Origin: Paenalcaligenes sp035301625
GTDB lineage: Bacteria > Pseudomonadota > Gammaproteobacteria > Burkholderiales > Burkholderiaceae_B
Assembly (NCBI GenBank): GCA_035301625.1
Contig: DATGTW010000077.1
Location: 1 to 18,104, forward strand
DNA length: 18,104 nt
Direction: 5' to 3'
Shown: positions 1 through 5,937 of the stretch, piece by piece
Layout of the letters: each line of letters opens with the position of its first letter
Position numbering within the stretch: the first letter of the stretch is position 1
Notes under the pieces: generated by a model
Told to the model about the DNA's origin: nothing
The model's input: only the letters and a program-made list of their open reading frames with translations
Database searches by the model: none
Translations under genes and position numbers: made by a program

Positions 1-9
1 GAAGTCTGT

Positions 10-86
<77 letters not shown>

Positions 87-96
87 AATATTTAAA

Positions 97-128
97 GCCT
101 TGTCAGTTTTTGCTGACAGGGCTTTTTT
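97..128 (+). terminator. rho-independent terminator of tRNA-fMet copy 1
   Basis: The arms GCCTTGTCAG and CTGACAGGGC pair over 10 bp (one T.G wobble) around a six-base loop, followed by a run of six T. The hairpin lies directly behind the tRNA and is nearly identical to the one at 4481-4512. Confidence 0.93.
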
Positions 129-199
129 GTTGTCTATAGTCGGTCTTAAAAAAATTATTCAACTTATTCATCATATTATTCATTTGAATCCCTAACCTG

Positions 200-239
200 C
201 TGTTCTTACACTGAAATTTGTTTTCACTAAGAACAGGAG
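200..239 (+). promoter_or_regulatory. leader hairpin/operator touching the ribosome binding site of the oxygenase gene
   Basis: CTGTTCTTA (200-208) and TAAGAACAG (228-236) form a perfect 9-bp inverted repeat. Nested inside it, TGAAA (212-216) pairs with TTTCA (222-226) around a five-base loop. The last two paired bases are the first two of the Shine-Dalgarno AGGAG (235-239), which sits 7 nt before a TTG start at 247. It could be an RNA hairpin that limits initiation, or a DNA operator. The half TAAGAAC recurs at 4271-4277, next to the LysR start codon. The structure is seen directly; the function is inferred. Confidence 0.5.
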
Positions 240-246
240 TATTGAT

Positions 247-1134
247 TTGACAGAGAAAAATATCACTGGATTCCAGCAAGAATATATCGATGATTTAAAG
301 CAAATAATTAACACCGATAAATACCCGCTCACAGCTCAAGATTCAAAGAAATATACCGAAGTCATCACGGAGCTAAGAAAACAATTAGCTAAAGATGGCT
401 GTGCTCACGTCGCTGATTTCATTAGAGAGGATGTAGAAGAACAACTACAACGCGAAAGCGAAGAGCTGGCACCGCAAGCGCATTATCACGAAAACCAAAT
501 CACGCCGTATGCGAATGCTGATGATGAAAGCTTGCCAGAAGATCATCCCAAGCGTTTTTTCCAAGCATTTACAAATGGCTTTGTCGCCAAGGATCAAATT
601 AGCGAAGACAAAGTCATCCAAAGACTGTACGGCAACCCTATTTTTCAAAAATTCATCGCCGACTGCCTGGAAGAAGAAAAGATTTACGAATATGCAGATC
701 CAATTGCTGGCTTGGTAATCAATGTGATGCCAGAAAGCACAACCCTGCCCTGGCACTTTGATACCAATGAGTTTATTGTCAGCTTAATGACCAAACGCCC
801 TGATAAGGGGGGTGATTTTGAGTACGCGCCGGGTATCCGCGAAGTTGGCAACGAGAACTTTGATGAGGTCAAACGCGTTTTACAAGGTGATCGAGATCTG
901 GTTAAAACACTAACGCTAAATACCGGGGATCTACAAATATTTAAGGGTCGCTTTTCCATGCACCGTGTTGCTCCCGCTCAAGGACAGCGGCTATGTGCCA
1001 TTTTCGGCTACTCAAAAGAGCCCGGCATGATTGGTCGTGTACAAAGAACCAAGGATGTCTATGGTCGAGTGACCCAAGCTCATATTGATGCCGAGAAAAA
1101 TCAGCAACAACGTTCTGATGGTTTGGTAGATTAA
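247..1134 (+). CDS. 2-oxoglutarate/Fe(II)-dependent oxygenase, BesD-like hydroxylase group
   Basis: A 295-aa soluble enzyme expected to use Fe(II), O2 and 2-oxoglutarate to oxidise an unactivated C-H bond. The jelly-roll iron triad is visible as H170-F-D172 and H239, with R248 (GQRLCAIF) as the likely 2-oxoglutarate anchor. The overall layout (KYPLT near the N-terminus, ADP-I-A-NVM before the HxD motif, GGDFEY, TGDLQIFKGR, HRV-P) matches my memory of the BesD/HalB family, whose halogenase members act on free amino acids such as lysine. Halogenases in that family replace the HxD aspartate by glycine; here Asp is kept, so hydroxylation is expected. The start is TTG with AGGAG 7 nt upstream; no ATG fits better. 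It is the first gene of an operon with an M24 hydrolase (3-nt gap) and a betaine-type binding protein. The substrate is unknown. Confidence 0.85.
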   Translation: MTEKNITGFQQEYIDDLKQIINTDKYPLTAQDSKKYTEVITELRKQLAKDGCAHVADFIREDVEEQLQRESEELAPQAHYHENQITPYANADDESLPEDHPKRFFQAFTNGFVAKDQISEDKVIQRLYGNPIFQKFIADCLEEEKIYEYADPIAGLVINVMPESTTLPWHFDTNEFIVSLMTKRPDKGGDFEYAPGIREVGNENFDEVKRVLQGDRDLVKTLTLNTGDLQIFKGRFSMHRVAPAQGQRLCAIFGYSKEPGMIGRVQRTKDVYGRVTQAHIDAEKNQQQRSDGLVD

Positions 1135-1137
1135 TCT

Positions 1138-2391
1138 ATGAGTACAGCACAAAACACTAATTATGATAACGCCGTGTTGAGCGGCGTTACTATTGACACA
1201 GCGCTCGAGCACCGAGTAGCACTTTATCGATTGAATCGGTTAAAAGAGCAGATAACGGCACATAATTTGAATGCTGTTATTTTGTTCGAGCCAATCAATA
1301 TCCGTTATGCTTGTGGGGCGCGCAATATGCAGGTGTACTCGCAGCGCAACCCCGCCCGCTATATTGTGGTGCCAGCAGACGGGCCAGTCGTTCTTTTTGA
1401 ATATCGATCCTGCTTGCATCTAGCCGAGGGGTTGCCCACGCTGGACGAGGTGCGCTACGCGAGCCCCATCATGCCTTTGCATAGCGGCGATCATTCACCT
1501 AGGCACGTCCAAGAATTTGTCAGCCAAGTCGATGAAATACTCAGCCGCTCGGCGAGCAACGGCAAACACATTGGTATTAACGGCGCCCCGCCAGAGGTAC
1601 ACACAGCACTGGCTGCACAAGGCTATGTGCTTTCAGATGCCACCCGACCGATCGAAATTGCTAAATCCATAAAAAGTATTGATGAGCTTGTCCTCATTAA
1701 TCGTTCGGTCGAGCTCACCGAAGATGCCATGCACCACATGGAGTCCGTGATCGAGCCAGGCATTACAGAAAACTGGCTGTGGTCTGTTTTTCAGCAAAAG
1801 GTATTGGCTACAGGGGGTGAGTATCTAGAAACACGGCTACTGACCTCGGGTGAAAATACCAACCCCTGGTTTCAAGAGACCTCGGAACGCGTCATGCAGC
1901 CGGGCGAATTAGTTGCCTTTGATACCGATACGGTAGGTGTATATGGATACTATACGGATTTCTCGCGTACGTTTTTTACCGGCGGGGGGCCTCAGCCCAC
2001 GGCCGAGCAAAAGTCCCTATATCAACTGGCTTATGATGAAATTCATACCAACCTAGAGCTTTTGATGCCGGGCATGTCTTTTAGAGAGTTTTCTGAAAAA
2101 GCCTGGAAAATCCCTGAGGGCTATAAAGAAAACCGTTATCTGGCGGTGGTTCATGGCTGCGGCATGACAGGAGAATGGCCGATTATTGCCCATGATATGG
2201 ATTGGGACTCTGTCGGCTATGACGGAGTGATCACCCCTGGAATGACCCTATGCATAGAATCCTATGTAGGCCACCGGGATGGTCGCGAGGGCGTCAAACT
2301 GGAAGAGCAAGTCCTGGTGGGCGAAACGCAGATCCATCGCATGTCCAATTACCCCTACTGCGACATTCTTTTGGGCAACAAGCCTGCCTAA
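1138..2391 (+). CDS. M24-family metallohydrolase, DddP/DoeA-like (creatinase/aminopeptidase fold)
   Basis: A 417-aa protein with an N-terminal creatinase-like domain (about 25-180) and a C-terminal pita-bread catalytic domain (about 185-405). The five metal ligands are visible as D264, D274, H339, E374 and E389. Their spacing (10, 65, 35, 15) is the same, within one residue, as I recall for the DMSP lyase DddP (D297, D307, H371, E406, E421). Y334 matches DddP Tyr366, but the position of the proposed catalytic Asp377 is Gly345 (HGCGMTGEW), and I see no equivalent of Trp95. So it is probably not a DMSP lyase. Hydrolysis of a C-N bond in a small compound, as in ectoine hydrolase, creatinase or Xaa-Pro peptidase, is an alternative. 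It begins 3 nt after the oxygenase stop without a clear ribosome site, which suggests translational coupling. Confidence 0.85.
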   Translation: MSTAQNTNYDNAVLSGVTIDTALEHRVALYRLNRLKEQITAHNLNAVILFEPINIRYACGARNMQVYSQRNPARYIVVPADGPVVLFEYRSCLHLAEGLPTLDEVRYASPIMPLHSGDHSPRHVQEFVSQVDEILSRSASNGKHIGINGAPPEVHTALAAQGYVLSDATRPIEIAKSIKSIDELVLINRSVELTEDAMHHMESVIEPGITENWLWSVFQQKVLATGGEYLETRLLTSGENTNPWFQETSERVMQPGELVAFDTDTVGVYGYYTDFSRTFFTGGGPQPTAEQKSLYQLAYDEIHTNLELLMPGMSFREFSEKAWKIPEGYKENRYLAVVHGCGMTGEWPIIAHDMDWDSVGYDGVITPGMTLCIESYVGHRDGREGVKLEEQVLVGETQIHRMSNYPYCDILLGNKPA

Positions 2392-2460
2392 ATTATCTAG
2401 ACTGGTTCATGTGGTACGGCATACCATAAGGATCAGTCTTTATTTATCTTAAAGTACTTT

Positions 2461-3333
2461 ATGCTTAAAAACTTTAACATCAGACATTTATTTAAAGTAA
2501 TTACCTCTTTTTTATTAGGTGCCTTGATATGCGCCCCCATTGCGGCTCAAGCAGCCACCAAGTTGCGCATCGGCACCAACAGCTGGCCAGAGAACATTGC
2601 TGCAGCCAACATGTGGAAAATTTTGCTCGAAGAACGCGGCTATGAGGTTGAACTCAAAGAAATGAGCTTGGAAATGGTTTATTCTGGAGTCGCCAGTAAT
2701 GCCTTGGACATCGCTCTGGAAATGTGGCTACCTACCACAGGCAAAGCTTTTTACGAAAGGCACAAAGACAATGTCGTCTTGCAAGAGCCTTGGTTCCACA
2801 ACACGAGCATTGGCCTGGTCGTGCCCGAGTATGTTGAGATAGACAGCATCGAAGAGTTAGTAGAAAAAAATGACCTGTTCAATTATCGCGGTCAGCCAAC
2901 TATCTTTGGCATCGAAGCAGGCGCTGCGATCATGGGCATCACCGAGCAAGTGATCGATGAATACCAACTAGACATGCAGTTGTTAGAATCCTCGGATGCC
3001 GCCATGATGGCCTCATTAGATGATGCATATCAGAGACAAGAACCCATCGTCGCAACACTATGGAGCCCTCATTGGGCATTTTCCAGATATGAGATCAAGT
3101 ACCTAGACGATCCCAAAGGCATCTATGGCGAAACCGAAGAGATATTCTGGCTTAGTACTTTGGATTTACCCGAAGACGAACCCGAGCTGGTGCGATGGAT
3201 GAACCAATGGGATATGAATGACGAACAATTAGGTAGCCTTATTGCAGCCATCAACGAAGCAGATACAGCACCCAAAGGTGCCCAACAATGGATTGATGAA
3301 AACCAGGAGTTGGTTGACAGCTGGTTCGATTAG
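2461..3333 (+). CDS. periplasmic glycine betaine/quaternary amine-type ABC substrate-binding protein (OpuAC/ProX-like)
   Basis: A 290-aa secreted protein with a Sec signal peptide (positive start, hydrophobic core about 11-28, AQA cleavage site after residue 31; no lipobox). The mature part shows the OpuAC pattern: LRIGTNSWPEN, GYEVELKEM, YSGVASNALDIALEMWLP, and W42, W89, W111, W201 and W205 as candidates for an aromatic cage around a quaternary ammonium or sulfonium group. That cage is characteristic of the family; its assignment to individual residues here is my guess. It is the third gene of the operon after a 69-bp gap. No ABC permease or ATPase is encoded in the window, so it must use a transporter elsewhere or act as a sensor component. 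The ribosome site is weak; a 10-bp palindrome AAAGTACTTT (2451-2460) directly precedes the ATG. Confidence 0.9.
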   Translation: MLKNFNIRHLFKVITSFLLGALICAPIAAQAATKLRIGTNSWPENIAAANMWKILLEERGYEVELKEMSLEMVYSGVASNALDIALEMWLPTTGKAFYERHKDNVVLQEPWFHNTSIGLVVPEYVEIDSIEELVEKNDLFNYRGQPTIFGIEAGAAIMGITEQVIDEYQLDMQLLESSDAAMMASLDDAYQRQEPIVATLWSPHWAFSRYEIKYLDDPKGIYGETEEIFWLSTLDLPEDEPELVRWMNQWDMNDEQLGSLIAAINEADTAPKGAQQWIDENQELVDSWFD

Positions 3334-3370
3334 TTTTACCGAATACTGGCAGCAGACCAATTCCTAGTTA

Positions 3371-4267
3371 CTACTGGCTGATGCCTAGTGGCTGCTCTTT
3401 AAGGGCAGCCACTATTTCTTTCACTGCCGGCGTATCAGCAACATCCTCGCGAAAAGATAAATACCACGTTTGTTCGATGGTCACCTCAGACAATGGCTTT
3501 ATCGCTAAACGCCGGTCATTTTTCCGCGTCAGAGCCTGCCATGAAGAAAGGATCGTCAACCCCTTTTGAGTTTTGGCAATAGCCTCAAGAACAAGACGAA
3601 TAGAATCAATAATCTTAAATCGCTTTGGCATTGCACCAGCCGGGTTAAAAAACAAATCGAACTCATAACCCGAACGCGGCCGCGCACTATACGTCACATA
3701 AGTCACAGCGGCAGCCTGATCGGCATGAATGAAATCACAACTCGACAAAGGTGATGTAGCTGGCACAACAGCAACCAAATAATCAGTAAACAACGACACA
3801 TTATTAATGCCGCGTTGCTGAGGAGGGTGATTAAATAAACCCAAATCAACTTCACCACTGAGCAGCGCCTGGGCCAATTCACCATCAGGTACACGAGCAA
3901 TATCAACCGGGCTATTCAGCAAATCAAAAACACCAAAAAGAAAATCCTCGAGGGCATCGTGTGCATCCATACCCCATCGAATCGCCGGTTCGACCGAATG
4001 CGCCAACGCCACCGCATCCTGTTCGGCATCAACCATTTTTGGAAGCACCTCAACGGCTGTTGCCAATAATCGCTGTGCAGCCGGCGTTAAATAGACTTTG
4101 TGCCCTCTCCTTTCAAATAGAGTGATGGCCAACCGTCTTTCCATCTCGCGCATGCGGTGACTGATCGCAGACTGAGTCAAACTGAGCATAGCTGCAGCCC
4201 CCTTGGCCGAACCACTCTCAGCGATGGCATAAATCAAAGCATAGTATTTAATATCTAAAGTACGCAT
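3371..4267 (-). CDS. LysR-family transcriptional regulator, MetR-like
   Basis: A 298-aa LysR-type regulator. The N-terminal winged helix-turn-helix spans about residues 5-65, with the recognition region TQSAISHRMREMERRL (31-46) and wing LFERRGHKVYLTPAA. The effector-binding domain covers about 95-290. The TQSA-SH and F-R--H--LTP pattern recalls MetR, but nothing in the neighbourhood concerns methionine synthesis. It is convergent with the binding-protein gene (37-bp gap) and lies within the tRNA-bounded block, so it most likely controls the oxygenase operon in response to its substrate. A TAAGG-N5-CCTTA repeat lies 27 bp upstream of its start, and TAAGAAC, shared with the operon leader, adjoins the start codon. 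No good Shine-Dalgarno sequence is visible. Confidence 0.9.
   Translation of the reverse strand: MRTLDIKYYALIYAIAESGSAKGAAAMLSLTQSAISHRMREMERRLAITLFERRGHKVYLTPAAQRLLATAVEVLPKMVDAEQDAVALAHSVEPAIRWGMDAHDALEDFLFGVFDLLNSPVDIARVPDGELAQALLSGEVDLGLFNHPPQQRGINNVSLFTDYLVAVVPATSPLSSCDFIHADQAAAVTYVTYSARPRSGYEFDLFFNPAGAMPKRFKIIDSIRLVLEAIAKTQKGLTILSSWQALTRKNDRRLAIKPLSEVTIEQTWYLSFREDVADTPAVKEIVAALKEQPLGISQ
3386..3421 (+). terminator. terminator-like hairpin for the oxygenase operon, inside the 3' end of the LysR gene
   Basis: TAGTGGCTGC (3386-3395) and GCAGCCACTA (3405-3414) form a perfect 10-bp stem with a 9-nt loop, followed on the plus strand by TTTCTTT. It lies about 50 bp after the binding-protein stop and overlaps the coding end of the convergent LysR gene. 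The T tract is interrupted, so efficiency is uncertain; there is no T tract in the minus direction. Confidence 0.55.
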
Positions 4268-4270
4268 AAG

Positions 4271-4308
4271 TAAGAACGATTGTACCTTTAATATAAGGAC
4301 AACCCTTA
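4271..4308 (-). promoter_or_regulatory. candidate LysR autoregulatory sites upstream of the LysR gene
   Basis: TAAGG-ACAAC-CCTTA (4294-4308) is a perfect 5-bp dyad with a T-N13-A outline, similar to LysR-type boxes (usually T-N11-A), placed 27 bp upstream of the LysR start. TAAGAAC at 4271-4277 repeats a half of the dyad in front of the oxygenase gene (228-234). LysR regulators commonly repress their own gene from such sites; binding here is inferred. Confidence 0.35.
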
Positions 4309-4358
4309 AGCAATACTGTTGTTTTTAGTTTATAAAACAATCTAAAAAAGAAAGGGAT

Positions 4359-4387
4359 TTGGAATCATCGATGTTTTGTTGTAGTAT
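4359..4387 (+). promoter_or_regulatory. sigma-70 type promoter of tRNA-fMet copy 2
   Basis: TTGGAA (4359-4364) and TAGTAT (4382-4387), each 4 of 6 to consensus, are separated by 17 bp. The -10 box ends 6 bp before the first base of the tRNA, as expected for a tRNA promoter with a very short leader. Confidence 0.5.
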
Positions 4388-4393
4388 TTAGGT

Positions 4394-4470
<77 letters not shown>

Positions 4471-4480
4471 GATATTTAAA

Positions 4481-4512
4481 GCCCTGTCAGTTTTTGCTGA
4501 CAGGGCTTTTTG
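4481..4512 (+). terminator. rho-independent terminator after tRNA-fMet copy 2, possibly bidirectional
   Basis: GCCCTGTCAG and CTGACAGGGC form a perfect 10-bp stem with a six-base loop, followed by five T. It lies between the tRNA and the end of the convergent reductase gene (stop at 4539). In the minus direction the stem is followed by TTTAAAT, so it may also end the reductase transcript. Confidence 0.92.
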
Positions 4513-4538
4513 CTTTGGGTAACTTAAAACCAGCACAC

Positions 4539-5564
4539 TTAGGAAACGCGCACCACCAGTTTGCCAAAGCTTTTCCCCTCAAGCAGGCCGATAAAGGCTT
4601 GGGGCGCATTTTCCAACCCTTCTACCGTATCCTCTTTAAAACGTATTTTGCCTTCTTTTAGCCACGAGCTCATTTGCTGAAAAAAGCCGTCAAAATGTGG
4701 GGCATAATCAAAAATAATAAAGCCTTTCATGGTCAGCCGTTTGACAAGAATGTGACGCATGACCAAATTCACGCGGTCCGGCCCCTTGGGCAATTCGGTA
4801 TCATTATAACTTGCAATAGTTCCACATACGGGTACGCGCGCCCCTACGTTTAGCAAGGGTAGTACCGCATCAAAAACCGGACCCCCCACGCTTTCAAAAT
4901 ACACATCAATACCCTCTGCACAGGCCTTGGCCAACTCATTAGAAAGGTCTGGACTGTGACGATCGATGCAAGCATCGAAACCTAGTTCGTTGACCACATA
5001 AGCGCACTTTTCTGGCCCACCGGCAATGCCAACAATACGGCAACCTTTAATTTTGGCGATTTGCCCTACAATCGAGCCAACCGCCCCGCTGGCGGCCGCA
5101 ACCACAACGGTTTCCCCCGCTTTAGGTTGGCCAATATCTAGCAAGCCCATATAAGCAGTAAAGCCCGGCATGCCCAATACACCCAATGCCATTGAGGGCT
5201 GGCTCATTGATGCATCTAATTTAATCAGGTCACTGCCGTCAGATAAGGCGTAGTCTTGCCAGCCCGCCTTAGCCACCACAATATCCCCCACAGCGTACTC
5301 TTCGTGTTTAGACGTGACAACACGTGACACCGTCCCCCCCACCATGGTTTCGCCCAAAGCCACAAAAGGGGCATAAGAAGGGGCATCGCTCATGCGGCCA
5401 CGCATGTAGGGGTCAAGCGATAGGTATTCGGTACGCAGTAACACCTGCCCTGCTTGAGGTTCTGGAATGGCTGTTTCACGCAGCTCGAAATTATCTAAGG
5501 TAGGCGCACCATGCGGGCGACTGACTAACACCACTTGGCGATTGATGGTTTGATTATGGGACAT
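4539..5564 (-). CDS. curA: CurA-like NAD(P)H-dependent medium-chain reductase
   Basis: A 341-aa zinc-free medium-chain dehydrogenase/reductase of the leukotriene B4 12-hydroxydehydrogenase type. It reads almost as E. coli CurA (345 aa, curcumin/dihydrocurcumin reductase): SRPHGAP, LSLDPYMRGRMSD, MVGGTVSRVV, VLGMPGFTAYMGLLDIGQPK and ENAPQ-FIGLL are all present. The nucleotide-binding glycine motif is AASGAVG (157-163). It reduces the C=C bond of alpha,beta-unsaturated carbonyl compounds in the cytoplasm. The start has AGGAG 9 nt upstream and a perfect TATAAT 36 bp upstream. It is a single-gene unit between tRNA copy 2 and the tRNA remnant. The true substrate is unknown; detoxification of reactive enals or enones is the usual guess. 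Confidence 0.9.
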   Translation of the reverse strand: MSHNQTINRQVVLVSRPHGAPTLDNFELRETAIPEPQAGQVLLRTEYLSLDPYMRGRMSDAPSYAPFVALGETMVGGTVSRVVTSKHEEYAVGDIVVAKAGWQDYALSDGSDLIKLDASMSQPSMALGVLGMPGFTAYMGLLDIGQPKAGETVVVAAASGAVGSIVGQIAKIKGCRIVGIAGGPEKCAYVVNELGFDACIDRHSPDLSNELAKACAEGIDVYFESVGGPVFDAVLPLLNVGARVPVCGTIASYNDTELPKGPDRVNLVMRHILVKRLTMKGFIIFDYAPHFDGFFQQMSSWLKEGKIRFKEDTVEGLENAPQAFIGLLEGKSFGKLVVRVS

Positions 5565-5600
5565 ATTTGAACGCTCCTAAAGACCTCAGATAAAAAATCA

Positions 5601-5606
5601 ATTATA
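5601..5606 (-). promoter_or_regulatory. -10 box of the curA-like gene
   Basis: TATAAT on the minus strand, matching consensus in all six positions, 36 bp before the start codon. No recognisable -35 hexamer lies 16-18 bp upstream (the sequence there is GC-rich), which suggests activator dependence or a weak promoter. Confidence 0.5.
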
Positions 5607-5628
5607 GGTGAACTGCTTATCACGCGCG

Positions 5629-5662
5629 TTGTCCGACAATCTAAACTACAGACTTTAGTTTA
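5629..5662. promoter_or_regulatory. two palindromes upstream of the curA-like promoter
   Basis: TTGTC-C-GACAA (5629-5639) overlaps the expected -35 position, and TAAACTA-N7-TAGTTTA (5642-5662) lies just beyond it. The first has the TTGT-N3-ACAA outline seen in operators of some FadR-type GntR regulators; no such regulator is encoded here. Both repeats are perfect in the sequence; regulatory use is inferred. Confidence 0.35.
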
Positions 5663-5809
5663 ATGCCCTCCTTTTGCTCCTCTTTGGACGAATTAAGCCA
5701 TATGCTATTTTGTATTCCCAATCTCGGAAACATGAGCACGTTGCTCAAGTCGATTAATAGTCTTGGCCATAATGGTGCCGCCCAGACGTTACAAAGCGTA
5801 TTGCGCTGT

Positions 5810-5856
5810 GGCGGTGTTCGTTGTTGTACCGGTGTACAAATCTGTACACCGCAACC
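5810..5856 (+). pseudogene. remnant of a third initiator tRNA gene (internally deleted)
   Basis: The last 24 bases up to the CCA match the 3' end of the two intact tRNAs at 19 positions, and CGCAACCAGATATTTAAA continues into the downstream flank exactly as after copy 2. GCGGTGT (5811-5817) can pair with ACACCGC just before the ACCA end, like an acceptor stem, but only about 47 nt remain and no anticodon arm is present. The former T-arm now forms a perfect 8-bp hairpin, GGTGTACA-AATC-TGTACACC (5831-5850). The common origin is well supported by the shared flank; any present function is unknown. Confidence 0.65.
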
Positions 5857-5864
5857 AGATATTT

Positions 5865-5899
5865 AAATCTCTGTCTGTTTCTGCTGACAGGGATTTTTT
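5865..5899 (+). terminator. degenerate copy of the tRNA-fMet terminator
   Basis: The stem AAATCTCTGTCTG/CTGACAGGGATTT contains one T/T mismatch and one T.G wobble, a six-base loop and six T at its end. Compared with the copies at 97-128 and 4481-4512, the base pair at the stem foot changed on both arms (G:C to T:A), so pairing is preserved. It may still terminate transcription, and may also act for the AraC-type gene ending at 5938. Confidence 0.6.
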
Positions 5900-5937
5900 G
5901 TTTTCTAACATGGTACTAGCTGTAATGGTGAAACTAT

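Larger units (their letters stand above)
5565..5937. other. 373-bp intergenic region between the curA-like and AraC-type genes
   Basis: It holds the curA-like promoter and palindromes (5601-5662), a further palindrome TGAGCA-CGT-TGCTCA (5733-5747), a tRNA-derived remnant (5810-5856) and its degenerate terminator (5865-5899). The short plus-strand reading frames here (5663-5866 and 5763-5957) have no recognisable domain and run through the tRNA remnant, so I do not call them genes. Confidence 0.6.

Noticed and set aside
247..1134. Calling the oxygenase a radical halogenase
   Set aside because: Halogenases of this family have Gly in place of the iron-binding Asp; here HFD is intact.
1138..2391. 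Naming the M24 protein DddP (DMSP lyase)
   Set aside because: The metal-site spacing fits, but the expected catalytic Asp is Gly345 and the substrate-pocket Trp is not seen.
2410..2428. Small hairpin (TGGTA/TACCA) between the M24 and binding-protein genes
   Set aside because: Only 5-7 bp with a wobble and no T tract; probably chance, and the genes look co-transcribed.
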